Origin: BJHQ01 sp964654285
GTDB taxonomy: Bacteria; Planctomycetota; UBA11346
Direction: 5' to 3'
Assembly: GCA_964654285.1 (NCBI GenBank)
Contig: CAZZJC010000014.1
Span: forward strand, 1-64,000
Length of the DNA stretch: 64,000 nt
Under the pieces are notes generated by a model that had not been told where the DNA came from, made no database searches, and saw only the letters and a program-made list of their open reading frames with translations. Shown here piece by piece: positions 43,519 through 52,155 of this stretch. The translations under genes and the position numbers were made by a program. Every line of letters starts with the position of its first letter. Positions within the stretch are counted from its first letter, which is position 1.

Positions 43519-44472
43519 TCAGTCGTCCTTGAGGAAATGCGAACGTCGGAGCTGGAACGCGGACAGGGCGCCGCAGAGCAGCACCAGCATCCAGCCCACC
43601 GCGCTGGCGTGGCCGAGGTTGCCGACCTCGAAGCCTTCGGCGTAGAGGTAGCCGACGACCGTCAGCGTGCTGTCGCGCGGGCCTGCGCCGCCGGTCAGCA
43701 GGTAGGGCAGCTCGAAAAGCTGCAGCGCGCCGATGGTCGCGGACAGGATGAGGAAGAGCAGGGTCGGGCGGATGCCCGGCAGGGTGACGTCGCGGAAGCG
43801 CGCGAACGGCCCGGCGCCATCGATCGCGGCGGCCTCGTAGAGGTGGCGGTCGACCGACTGCAGCGCGGCGAGCAGGTAGACCATCATGTAGCCGGTCGAC
43901 AGCCAGACGCCGCACAGCACCAGCGCCCACAGCGCCAGCGTCGGTTCTCCCAGCCACGTCGGCGGCGCGAGGTGGAGCACCGGCAGGTGCAGGCCGACGT
44001 GCGCGACCACGCCGCTCAGCCAGGCCGAGGCCGCGTTCGGCGCGCTGATTAGCACCGCGTTCAGCCAGCCGTCGCGCGCGAACACCTGGCTGAAGATCAC
44101 CGCCGCGAAGACCGAACCGACCAGATGGGGGCAGAAGAACGCGTAACGGAACGCGGTCTTGAAGCGCAACCGGCGCTGGTCGACCGCGATCGCGAGCAGC
44201 AGCGCCATCGTCATCGACACGCCGACGAAGGCGACGGTGTAGAGCACGGTGTTGCCGATCGCGTGCCAGAAGCGCTCGTCGCGCATCAGGAAGGCGAAGT
44301 TCCCCAGGCCGACGAACTCGCGCACCGCCGGCCCCGCCGACTTGGTCATCGCCATCTGGATCGAGCGGATGAGCGGCCAGACGGTGAACGTCGCGAACAG
44401 GATCACGAACGGCGCGAGCATCAGCCACGGCACGAGGCGGAACTGCCGGTCGGGTGAGGTCGAGGTGGTCAT
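43519..44472 (-). CDS. sugar ABC transporter permease (MalF type)
   Basis: This 317-residue permease has six predicted helices and an EAA motif (LYEAAAIDGAGPFARFRDVTLPG). The ATG at 44472 is preferred over a GTG at 44478. It is preceded by the structured hairpin region 44522-44630 and followed two bases later by the MalG-type gene. It pairs with the binding protein at 44666-46249. Confidence 0.93.
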   Translation of the reverse strand: MTTSTSPDRQFRLVPWLMLAPFVILFATFTVWPLIRSIQMAMTKSAGPAVREFVGLGNFAFLMRDERFWHAIGNTVLYTVAFVGVSMTMALLLAIAVDQRRLRFKTAFRYAFFCPHLVGSVFAAVIFSQVFARDGWLNAVLISAPNAASAWLSGVVAHVGLHLPVLHLAPPTWLGEPTLALWALVLCGVWLSTGYMMVYLLAALQSVDRHLYEAAAIDGAGPFARFRDVTLPGIRPTLLFLILSATIGALQLFELPYLLTGGAGPRDSTLTVVGYLYAEGFEVGNLGHASAVGWMLVLLCGALSAFQLRRSHFLKDD

Positions 44473-44521
44473 GGCCACTCGACCCGGTCAAGGACCGGTG
44501 TTCTTGGAGTCGGTTGCGAAC

Positions 44522-44630
44522 GTAGCGCCGGCTTCAGCCGGCACGGACGGCGGGCTTCAGCCCGCCGAAAGGGATGGGTCGCGAGGGGCGACTGAAGTCG
44601 CCCCTCCATGCCGGCTGAAACCGGCGCTAC
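44522..44630. repeat. nested multi-hairpin cruciform in the ABC importer operon
   Basis: Outer arms (44522-44543 and 44609-44630) are 22-bp inverted repeats with one mismatch, built on GCCGGCTTCAGCCGGC. They enclose two inner hairpins: CGGCGGGC-ttca-GCCCGCCG (44548-44567) and an 11-bp stem around GGGGCGACT (44583-44606). It lies between the binding-protein and MalF genes and could terminate, process or stabilise the mRNA. Confidence 0.8.
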
Positions 44631-44665
44631 CGAAGCCTGGCCGGCGATCGGAATTGCACGCATGC

Positions 44666-46249
44666 TCATGGCGGGCCGACCTCGAACATCGCGTGCGCGA
44701 TCCGACGCTTGAGGTCGACCTCGGCTCCGCTGAGCCAGCCGGCGCACGCTTCGGTCAGACCGGCGGGGCCTTGCCGGACCAGGCGTTCCTTGGCGCGCAC
44801 CAGGACGTTGGCCACCGCCTGCATCGCCAGCGCGGTCGCCGGCGTGGCGTGGATGGGCGGCGCCTGGCGCGCGAGGTCGGCGTACAGCGCGGTGGCCCTC
44901 TGGCCGCCGAACCAGGGATCGGCGGCGGTGTAGGCGGGCAGATCCCAATGCTCGGGCGTCGGCGGCAGGAAGCTGATCCCGGCGGCGACGCGGCCCTGCA
45001 CGGATTCATCCGACAGGCACATGCGCTCCAGCGCGGCCCAGGCGTCGTCGGGACGCGGGCAGGCGCGGGTGATCGCGAGCATCTGCCCGCCGAGGGTGCA
45101 GGTCGGGGCGTCGCCGGGATGGAACACGGGCAGCGGACGCAGCCGCATCCTGCCCGCCAGCACCCCGGCCTTGTCGTTCTCCTTGATCACGCTCACGCGC
45201 CAGTCGGGGGCGAAGAAGACGGCGAGCTCCCCCCGGATCAGCTCCTGGGTGAACTGCGCCGTCTTGCCGGTCGACTGGCGGCCGATCGCGCCGGGCCCGA
45301 CCACCAGGCCGGCATAGAACGCGATGGTCTCGGCCAGGCGGGCATCGGTCAGGTGCGGGCCGGCATCGTCGACCACGTCGAGTCCGCGTTGCAGGCACAT
45401 CAGGCGGATCCACTCCGCCGTGCTCTCCTTCAGCTCGAAGGCGCGGCGATCACCCAAGCCGCGTTCGCGCCAGGCGGATTCATAGCGCTGGCAGGCGGCC
45501 TGGAACTCGGTCCAGGTGCGCGGCGCGGCGAGATCGACGCCGACCTCGGCGAAAAGATCCTCGCGCCACGCGATCGCCACCGGATGCACGTCCTGCGGGA
45601 TGCCGAACACCGTGCCCTGCTTCGACCACGGGGCGAGCCGGGCCTGCACCAGCCGCTGACGCCAGTGGTCGGGCGTCGCCGTCGGAGCCGGTCTCCAGGC
45701 GCCGCCATCGTGGGACCAGATCCGGCCGTCGCTGCGGTTGCGGGCGATCCAGCCGGTCTTGCCCGGTGCGGTGGCGCTTGCGATGGTGCGTTCACCCTGG
45801 GTGTCCAGGAAATGATCGAGCGGCAGGAAACCGACATGGGCGACCGGCGGGCGGAAGAACATGCCGACGTTGGCGATCTCGATCTGGGCGAGATCCGGCA
45901 CCCCGGAATCGCGGCGCCCGCCCATGAACATGGTGAGCAGACGCAGGTTGAGCGCGCGTTCGGACACCGGCTGGTAGTCGACGCGACCGCCATCGGGCAG
46001 GCGCCAGCCGTGCAGTGCGCCGGCGGGATGCGCCGGCTGGTCGGCCTGATAGCGCAGATGCAGGTCGGAGTTCGCCCAATAGACCAGGGCCTCGCGTCTG
46101 CCTTCGCTGCGCAAGGCGATCATCACCGCGCCGGCGACGGCGAGGACGAGCATGGCGGCGACGGCAGGACCGAAGGGGAAGCGCACGGCGGGGCGCAGGA
46201 TGCCGGCTGCCGGGCCGGCCGGCAACCGGTTCCGCGTCGGTCGCAGCAA
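44666..46249 (-). CDS. extracellular sugar-binding protein of ABC importer
   Basis: This protein of up to 527 residues has an N-terminal hydrophobic helix (FGPAVAAMLVLAVAGAVMIAL) and the two-lobed pattern of family 1 solute-binding proteins: VFGIPQDVHPVAIAWREDLF, DLAAPRTWTEFQAACQ, and the middle region GELAVFFAPDWR. It starts at a TTG (46249), with an internal ATG at 46153 as alternative. It is followed by the MalF and MalG permeases. It captures a sugar or oligosaccharide for import. Confidence 0.86.
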   Translation of the reverse strand: MLRPTRNRLPAGPAAGILRPAVRFPFGPAVAAMLVLAVAGAVMIALRSEGRREALVYWANSDLHLRYQADQPAHPAGALHGWRLPDGGRVDYQPVSERALNLRLLTMFMGGRRDSGVPDLAQIEIANVGMFFRPPVAHVGFLPLDHFLDTQGERTIASATAPGKTGWIARNRSDGRIWSHDGGAWRPAPTATPDHWRQRLVQARLAPWSKQGTVFGIPQDVHPVAIAWREDLFAEVGVDLAAPRTWTEFQAACQRYESAWRERGLGDRRAFELKESTAEWIRLMCLQRGLDVVDDAGPHLTDARLAETIAFYAGLVVGPGAIGRQSTGKTAQFTQELIRGELAVFFAPDWRVSVIKENDKAGVLAGRMRLRPLPVFHPGDAPTCTLGGQMLAITRACPRPDDAWAALERMCLSDESVQGRVAAGISFLPPTPEHWDLPAYTAADPWFGGQRATALYADLARQAPPIHATPATALAMQAVANVLVRAKERLVRQGPAGLTEACAGWLSGAEVDLKRRIAHAMFEVGPP

Positions 46250-46275
46250 CCGCGTGAGCCGGGTCGGGCGGAAGC

Positions 46276-47352
46276 TCAGTTCCTGACCGGCAGCGGGGTA
46301 AGGTCGGCGCCCGGCATGGGCGTCTCCTCGCTCCAGTCCCAGACCAGCAGGACGCGGGCGGTGCGGTCGTAGGCGGCCCAGCGGCCGGTCTCGACCGCGC
46401 CGGTTCCCAGGCGCAACCGGGCGTAGGCCCGGCGCGGGCCGGGGCCGGGTTTCGCCCAGACCGGCAGACCGCCCGGGGGAAAGGCGAACGACCAGGATTC
46501 CGGCGGCGGTTCGTCATCCGGACGCGGGCGCATCGGCCGGTCATGGAGCAGCGCCAGCGCCGCCGCCTCGTCGAGGCCGGTCAGCGCGATCAGGTAGCGG
46601 TGCCGGCCCGCGCGCGGATGCGCGGCGAGCGCGACGCTGGTGATCCCGGCGGGCAGGTGCTTCCCGACCGCGCCCAGGCGTTCGCGGGTCAGTCCGGCGG
46701 CGATGAGCCAGACCGCGTTCGGGTCCTGGGCCGGCGTCGGGGCGATGCCGCTGCCGCGTGCGGCCTGCTCCAGGGCGGTGGCGAGCAGATCGAAGGCGAG
46801 CGTCGCGGCGGGCGGCGGCAGCGTGCGGCCGGCCTCGTGCCAGCGCCAGAAGTGCAGCACGTGCGTGGCCGGATCGTAACTGGCGAACAGGCCGGCCGCA
46901 CCATCGCCATCCGCGAGTTCCCAGCGCAGGCACTGGTTTCCGGTGGGCTGCCACCAGTCGGGCAGGCGCCAGGGGTCGTTCGCCGCTCCGCGCGGCCAGT
47001 GCTGCGGCGGCTGGTCATCCGCCGGCCGTACCGCCGCAGGAGGGAAGGCGATCAGCCGGGCGGCATCGTCAGGAGCGATGGTGCAGCGCAGGGCGAGCAG
47101 GGCGCGGGTGCGGTCCTCCTTCTGCCGCACCGAGATGTCGCGCCACGAGGCGGGTTCCTTCCCGCTCAGCTTGAAGCCGTGCCGGGCGAGCTCTGCCGGC
47201 ATGGCGGCGACGATGCTCAGATCCGGCCGCAGACCCTGGCGGTCGATCGCACCCTGGCGCCAGCGCGACAGCAGCTGGATGCCGAACCACAGCCCCAGGA
47301 GCAGCCCCACGATGGCGATGGTGAGCAGGAGCGGATTGCGGCGGGCGGCCAT
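46276..47352 (-). CDS. membrane-anchored hypothetical protein
   Basis: This 358-residue protein has one N-terminal transmembrane helix (LLLTIAIVGLLLGLWFGIQLL) and a large domain rich in Trp and Arg. It lies 26 bases upstream of the solute-binding gene on the same strand, so it may be cotranscribed. No family is recognised; it could be an accessory to sugar import. It is divergent from tatD. Confidence 0.65.
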   Translation of the reverse strand: MAARRNPLLLTIAIVGLLLGLWFGIQLLSRWRQGAIDRQGLRPDLSIVAAMPAELARHGFKLSGKEPASWRDISVRQKEDRTRALLALRCTIAPDDAARLIAFPPAAVRPADDQPPQHWPRGAANDPWRLPDWWQPTGNQCLRWELADGDGAAGLFASYDPATHVLHFWRWHEAGRTLPPPAATLAFDLLATALEQAARGSGIAPTPAQDPNAVWLIAAGLTRERLGAVGKHLPAGITSVALAAHPRAGRHRYLIALTGLDEAAALALLHDRPMRPRPDDEPPPESWSFAFPPGGLPVWAKPGPGPRRAYARLRLGTGAVETGRWAAYDRTARVLLVWDWSEETPMPGADLTPLPVRN

Positions 47353-47427
47353 GGCGGCGCGATGGTGGGACGACGGGGGGCGAGACAACCGCGCTGGCGT
47401 CGGGCTCTGCCGGACGACGATCCGCGC

Positions 47428-48270
47428 ATGGCTTCCCCCGTCCTGCCTGTCGGCACGCCTGAACCTGCATCGCCCGGCTTCGACAGCCACTGCCATCTGA
47501 CCAACCAGCGCTTCGCCGCCGATCGCGGCGAGGTCATCGCGCGCGCCCGCGCCGCCGGCCTCGCGGGGCTCATGACCGTCGGCACCGGCCTGGACGATGG
47601 TGCCGCCGCGCTCGCCCTGGCCCGCGAGCATCCCGGCTTCGTCCACGCCAGCGTCGGGCTCGATCCGTTCAGCGCCCATGCCACCGGCGATCGTTTCGCG
47701 AGCGAACTCGCCGGATTGGCAAGTCTCCTGCGTGCTGGCGGTTTCCTCGCCCTGGGCGAGATCGGCATCGAATGCCACCACGATCTCGCCACGCTGCCGC
47801 GCCAACGTGAACACCTCGACGCCCAGCTCGATCTTGCGCTCGACCTGCGCCTGCCGGTCATCATCCACGCGCGCAACGGCAGGCATGGCGACGCCCATTC
47901 CATCGCGCTGGAGGCCATCCGTGCCCGGCCAGCCCTGACCGGCGTCATCCACAGCTTTGATGGCGACGGAGATCTCGCCCGGTGTTGGCTCGATCTCGGA
48001 TTCCATGTCAGTTTCAACGGCATCGTCACCTTCAAGGCGAACGACCGCCTGCGCCGCGCGGCGACCCTGGTGCCGGCCGACCGCCTGCTGGTCGAGACCG
48101 ATGCGCCGTACCTGACCCCCGAACCCTGGCGCGGCCGCCGCAACGAACCCGCCCACGTCCGGCGCACCATCGCCACGCTGGCCGAGGTGCGCGGCGAGCG
48201 CGCGGAAGACCTCGCGGCCTGGAGCACCCGCAACGCACGCGCGCTCCTGCGCCTCGATCGGCCCGCCTGA
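47428..48270 (+). CDS. tatD: TatD-family metal-dependent hydrolase (DNase)
   Basis: This 280-residue enzyme has the family ligands: S-H-C-H near residue 20, G-E-I-G-I-E-C-H-H-D, I-I-H-A-R-N, I-H-S-F-D-G-D and E-T-D-A-P-Y-L-T-P-E-P-W-R-G. TatD proteins are 3'-5' exonucleases and endonucleases linked to DNA repair and turnover. The ATG at 47428 gives a standard length. It precedes tRNA-Pro by about 70 bases. Confidence 0.93.
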   Translation: MASPVLPVGTPEPASPGFDSHCHLTNQRFAADRGEVIARARAAGLAGLMTVGTGLDDGAAALALAREHPGFVHASVGLDPFSAHATGDRFASELAGLASLLRAGGFLALGEIGIECHHDLATLPRQREHLDAQLDLALDLRLPVIIHARNGRHGDAHSIALEAIRARPALTGVIHSFDGDGDLARCWLDLGFHVSFNGIVTFKANDRLRRAATLVPADRLLVETDAPYLTPEPWRGRRNEPAHVRRTIATLAEVRGERAEDLAAWSTRNARALLRLDRPA

Positions 48271-48340
48271 TCCGGCGCCATCCGGCCATCGGGGTTCGCC
48301 CCTTGGCATTTCCATTCCGCTGCAATGATCCCGCCCGTCG

Positions 48341-48418
48341 CGGGACGTAGCTCAGCCTGGCTAGAGCGCCTGGTTTGGGACCAGGAGGTCGCAGGTCCGA
48401 ATCCTGTCGTCCCGACCA
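48341..48418 (+). tRNA. tRNA-Pro (anticodon TGG), CCA encoded
   Basis: The acceptor CGGGACG (48341-48347) pairs with CGTCCCG (48408-48414), followed by A and an encoded CCA (48416-48418). The anticodon loop TTTGGGA gives TGG. D and T arms are complete (GTTCGAAT replaced by GTCCGAATC, T-loop variation noted). It reads CCA and CCG/CCU by wobble. Confidence 0.95.
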
Positions 48419-48427
48419 CAGCAACGA

Positions 48428-48466
48428 GCGGCCCTTCGATGCCAACATCGAAGGGCCGCCTCTTTT
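48428..48466 (+). terminator. intrinsic terminator downstream of tRNA-Pro
   Basis: A 14-bp stem, GCGGCCCTTCGATG with CATCGAAGGGCCGC, and a four-base loop are followed by CTCTTTT. The structure ends the tRNA-Pro transcript. Confidence 0.9.
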
Positions 48467-48520
48467 CCGGACAACCGGTCTCGCAAGGCCCGGATCAGAG
48501 CGTCAGAGAAAAGAAACGTG

Positions 48521-49551
48521 CGGGGCAGCGCAGCGCGCCCCCGCCCTCATCCGGGCAATCAGTAGTGCAACGGAATGACGCGCCAATCGCCCCTTCCAAC
48601 CAAGTCCAGTACCAGTGCCCCCAGCCCCGATCGGAGTGTGGGCATAAAAAGCGAAGGGCGGGGCAGCGTAGCGCCTCCCCGCCCTCATCCGGGTAATCAG
48701 TAGTGGAACGGAATGACGCGCCAATCGCCCCTTCCAACCAAGTCCAGTACCAGTGCCCCCAGCCCCGATCGGAGTGTGGGCATAAAAAGCGAAGGGCGGG
48801 GCAGCGCAGCGCCCCCCCGCCCTCATCCGGGTAATCAGTAGTGGAACGGAATGACGCGCCAATCGCCGCTTCCAACCGAGTCCAGTGCCAGTGCCCCCAG
48901 CCCTGATCGGAGTGTGGGCATAAGAAGCGAAGGGCGGGGCAGCGCAGCGCCTCCCCGCCCTCATCCGGTCAATCAGTTGTGCAACGGAAGAACGCGCCAA
49001 TCGCCCCTTCCAACCGAGTCCAGTTCCAGTGCCCCCAGCCCTGATCGGAGTATGGGCATAAAAAGCGAAGGGCGGGGCAGCGCAGCGCCTCCCCGCTCTC
49101 ATCCGGGTAATCAGTAGTGCAACGGAATGACGCGCCAATCGCCCCTTCCAACCGAGTCCAGTTCCAGTGCCCCCAGCCCTGATCGGAGTATGGGCATAAA
49201 AAGCGAAGGGCGGGGCAGCGCAGCGCCTCCCCGCTCTCATCCGGGTAATCAGTAGTGCAACGGAATGACGCGCCAATCGCCCCTTCCAACCGAGTCCAGT
49301 TCCAGTGCCCCCAGCCCTGAACGGAGTATGGGCATAAAAAGCGAAGGGCGGGGCAGCGCAGCGCCTCCCCGCTCTCATCCGGGTAATCAGTAGTGCAACG
49401 GAATGACGCGCCAATCGCCCCTTCCAACCGAGTCCAGTTCCAGTGCCCCCAGCCCTGATCGGAGTATGGGCATAAAAAGCGAAGGGCGGGGCAGCGCAGC
49501 GCCTCCCCGCCCTCATCCGGGCAATCAGTTGTGCAACGGAAGAACGCGCCG
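48521..49551. repeat. tandem array: eight 138-bp units (last partial)
   Basis: Unit starts, each beginning CGGGGCAGCG, lie at 48521, 48659, 48797, 48935, 49073, 49211, 49349 and 49487, an exact spacing of 138 bases with no insertion or deletion. Units 5 and 7 look identical and unit 6 differs by one base, while the outer units are diverged, which suggests recent expansion of the middle. Each unit has an inverted repeat around GGGGCAGCGCAGCGCCTCCCC and an A5 run, so the minus strand reads hairpin then T-run, like a small intrinsic terminator. Because 138 is divisible by three, frames stay open on both strands, but none has coding support. Confidence 0.93.
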
Positions 49552-49628
49552 AAATGCCCCTCCGGCCAAGCGCGGGTCCAGGGCCCTCAGGCCCTGGCGG
49601 GGACCGGGGCAGCGCCCCGAGGTGAAAG

Positions 49629-49976
49629 CTAGATGGCCTCCGAACCGCGTTCGCCGGTGCGGATGCGGATGCAGTCTTCGAGCGGCAGGATGAAGATCTT
49701 GCCGTCGCCGACCTTGCCTTCCTCGCCGGTGCGGCCGGCCTTGATGATGGCCTTCACCGTGGGTTCGACGAACTCGTCGTTCACCGCGATCTGGAGCTTC
49801 ACCTTGCGGAGCAGGTTGACGGTGTATTCGTGGCCGCGGTAGATCTCGGTGTGGCCTTTCTGGCGGCCGAAACCCTGGACGTCGCTGATGGTCAGGCGGA
49901 CGACCTCGACCTCGTTGAGGGCTTCCTTGACGGCTTCCAGCTTGGAGGGCTGGATGATGGCTTCGATCATCTTCAT
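49629..49976 (-). CDS. glnK: P-II nitrogen regulatory protein
   Basis: This 115-residue protein matches PII throughout: K-M-I-E-A-I-I-Q-P at the start, T-loop Tyr51 in R-G-H-E-Y, and the G-R-T-G-E-E-G-K-V-G-D-G-K-I-F B-loop/C-loop that binds ATP and 2-oxoglutarate. It senses nitrogen and energy and regulates the ammonium channel. AGGA precedes the ATG. It follows amt on the same strand with a gap of 147 bases. GlnB and GlnK cannot be told apart by sequence; linkage to amt favours glnK. Confidence 0.95.
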   Translation of the reverse strand: MKMIEAIIQPSKLEAVKEALNEVEVVRLTISDVQGFGRQKGHTEIYRGHEYTVNLLRKVKLQIAVNDEFVEPTVKAIIKAGRTGEEGKVGDGKIFILPLEDCIRIRTGERGSEAI

Positions 49977-50123
49977 GGGGTGTTTCCTAGGGGAGAGTGA
50001 GGAGAGTGGGAAAGGTGATGGGGCATGCGGTGGATGATTGGCAGCCTAGGCGACCGCCGGGGAGGGGAAGGTGTCTTCCGTGGGCATCCCCGGCGGGTCA
50101 TAGGGCTGGCCGTGAGTCCGGGT

Positions 50124-51812
50124 CTAGCCGTGGTTATAGCCTTCCTCGCCATGCTGGCTGAGGTCGAGGCCGGCCGATTCATCCTCGGTGCTCGGGCGGA
50201 TGCCGACCGTGAACTTGGCGATCAGGAAGGCGATGGTCGCGACCGTGGCGCTCAGGGCGATCGTGATCAGCACCGCCTTGATCTGGTTCCACAGCGGCGA
50301 GCCGCCGCCCGCGAGCCAGCGGTACACATCGGGGTTGAGCGCCGCGATGTTGGGGTTGACGTCCGGGTTCATGAAGATGCCGGTCGCGATGGCGCCGAAC
50401 ATCCCGCCCACCCCGTGCACGCCGAAGGCGTCGAGCGCGTCGTCATAGCCGAGGGCGCGCTTGAGGTAGCTGGTGGCGGTGAAGCACAGGGCGCCGGCGA
50501 TGAAGCCGATGGTCAGGGCCGAGCCGGGTTCGACGAAGCCGCAGGCCGGGGTGATCGCGACCAGGCCGGCGACCGCACCCGAGATCGCGCCCAGCACGGT
50601 GGGCTTGCCGCGGATGATCCACTCGGCCAGGGGCCAGCTGAGCGCGGCGGCGGCGGTGGCGATCATGGTGTTGCAGAAGGCCACGGTGGCGAGGCCGTTC
50701 GACCCCAGGGCGCTGCCGGCGTTGAACCCGAACCAGCCGACCCACAGGAGGGCCGCTCCGATGACCGACAGCACCAGGCTGTGCGGCATCATCGGGCTCT
50801 CGGGGTAGCCCTTGCGCTTGCCGAGGAAGATCGCGGCGACCAGGGCGGCGACGCCGGACGAGATGTGCACCACGGTGCCGCCGGCGAAGTCGAACGCGGC
50901 CCAGCTGGAATCCGCCGTGAAGCCCCAGTTGAAGAGGCCGTTCTTGCCCCAGACCATGTGCGCCAGCGGCAGGTAGCAGAAGATGAACCAGATGATGGTG
51001 AACACCATCATGCCGCTATACTTGATGCGTTCGGCGTAGGCGCCGCTGATCAGGGCCGGGGTGATGATCGCGAACATGAGCTGGAACATGCAGAAGACGC
51101 CGAAGTTGATGGTCGGGGCGTAGTCGGTGTTGATCGGGAAGTGGGTGCCGCCGCCGTTGGTCAGCAGGGCGGGATCGAACACCACGTTCTTCAGCATGGT
51201 GAATTCGCCCAGGCCGCCCCAGAAGGTTCCGCCTCCGCCGAAGGCGATGGCGAAGCCGAAGACCACCCAGATCACGGTGATCACCCCGGCCAGGCTGAAG
51301 CTGTGCATCATGGTCGAGAGCACGTTCTTCCGCCGCACCAGGCCGCCGTAGAACAGGGCCAGGCCGGGGATGGTCATCATCAGGACCAGCAAGGCGCTGG
51401 TGAGCATCCAGGCGTTGTCGCCGTTGTTGAAGGCGGCGGCGGCGCCGACCTCCTTCTCGTCCTTCTTCTTGTAGGCGATGCCATCCTGGGCTGCCCTGGC
51501 GTCGACGACGGCCTTGGCGGCCTCGTCCTTGGGGTTCTGCTTCAGCTTGGCCTCGGCCTCGGCCAGGGCCTTCTTCTCATCCTCGGTGTAGGCGACGTAG
51601 GTGTAACCGAACCATTCCTTCGCGGCGCGGATCTTCTTCTCGACTTCGGGCATCGCCGGTTCGGCGGCTGCGGGAGTGGCCGCAGCCGCGGCGGCAGGCG
51701 CCTCCGTGGCGGCCGGAGTTGCCGGAGCGGCAGGTTTGGCGGTCTCTTCAGCCATGCCCTGTGACCAGCAGATCACGACGGCAGCGAGGAGTGGGAGAAA
51801 GGTGCGCCTCAT
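50124..51812 (-). CDS. amt: ammonium transporter with long N-terminal extension
   Basis: This 562-residue Amt/MEP/Rh protein has about 11 helices and the twin His residues (V-V-H-I-S-S-G and H-G-V-G-G-M) with the D of F-D-F-A-G-G-T. Ahead of the channel is an extension of about 130 residues: a signal peptide, Ala/Pro-rich linker and a charged helical stretch (KKIRAAKEWFG). Such an extension is absent from AmtB. It is followed by glnK and preceded by a sigma-54-like promoter (51873-51889). Confidence 0.93.
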   Translation of the reverse strand: MRRTFLPLLAAVVICWSQGMAEETAKPAAPATPAATEAPAAAAAATPAAAEPAMPEVEKKIRAAKEWFGYTYVAYTEDEKKALAEAEAKLKQNPKDEAAKAVVDARAAQDGIAYKKKDEKEVGAAAAFNNGDNAWMLTSALLVLMMTIPGLALFYGGLVRRKNVLSTMMHSFSLAGVITVIWVVFGFAIAFGGGGTFWGGLGEFTMLKNVVFDPALLTNGGGTHFPINTDYAPTINFGVFCMFQLMFAIITPALISGAYAERIKYSGMMVFTIIWFIFCYLPLAHMVWGKNGLFNWGFTADSSWAAFDFAGGTVVHISSGVAALVAAIFLGKRKGYPESPMMPHSLVLSVIGAALLWVGWFGFNAGSALGSNGLATVAFCNTMIATAAAALSWPLAEWIIRGKPTVLGAISGAVAGLVAITPACGFVEPGSALTIGFIAGALCFTATSYLKRALGYDDALDAFGVHGVGGMFGAIATGIFMNPDVNPNIAALNPDVYRWLAGGGSPLWNQIKAVLITIALSATVATIAFLIAKFTVGIRPSTEDESAGLDLSQHGEEGYNHG

Positions 51813-52155
51813 GGGGGGCCATCCTTATCGGGGGGTGAGGGGCGGGGGGAGGGACGGACGACGCTGACCCTATGGCAAACGCCGGGCCGGACCCGGCACA
51901 TCTGCAACGAATCGTTCTAAGCTACTTGTGGAACAGTATCTTAGGGCATCAGAGAAGCACCGGCCGAGATCAGGACCAGCGCATCCAGATTGAGCGTCAC
52001 CGGTAAAAGTTGCGCAAAAAATGACAGCGCGCTCAATCCGGAGGCGGGTTCAGGCCATTCCGGAACGCAGCCCGCTCGTAGTCGCATGGAATTGAACCAA
52101 GGCCCTGCTGCGGCGTTCGACCCCCGGCCACGCCCCCGAGAACCACGGAGTCCCC
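51813..52155. other. intergenic region between amt and the TonB-like-anchored protein
   Basis: This stretch of about 340 bases has no supported gene. It carries a sigma-54-like promoter for amt near its left end and a more AT-rich middle (51900-52020). The plus-strand gene at 52156 has GGAG before its ATG; no clear promoter for it was identified. Confidence 0.6.
51873..51889 (-). promoter_or_regulatory. sigma-54-like promoter of amt
   Basis: On the minus strand the sequence CGGCCCGGCGTTTGCCA keeps the invariant GG (51888-51887) and GC (51876-51875) of sigma-54 promoters with exactly ten bases between, plus a T-run before GC. It lies about 60 bases upstream of the amt ATG. NtrC-controlled amt-glnK operons are common. 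There are mismatches to the consensus TGGCAC outside the invariant bases, so it is a prediction. Confidence 0.45.

Noticed and set aside
48503..49516. 337-codon minus-strand frame across the tandem array
   Set aside because: It exists because the unit length is divisible by three; other frames are equally open, no ribosome-binding site is present and the residues look unlike a folded protein.
48521..49551. CRISPR array
   Set aside because: Whole 138-bp units repeat without distinct spacers, and no cas gene is nearby.
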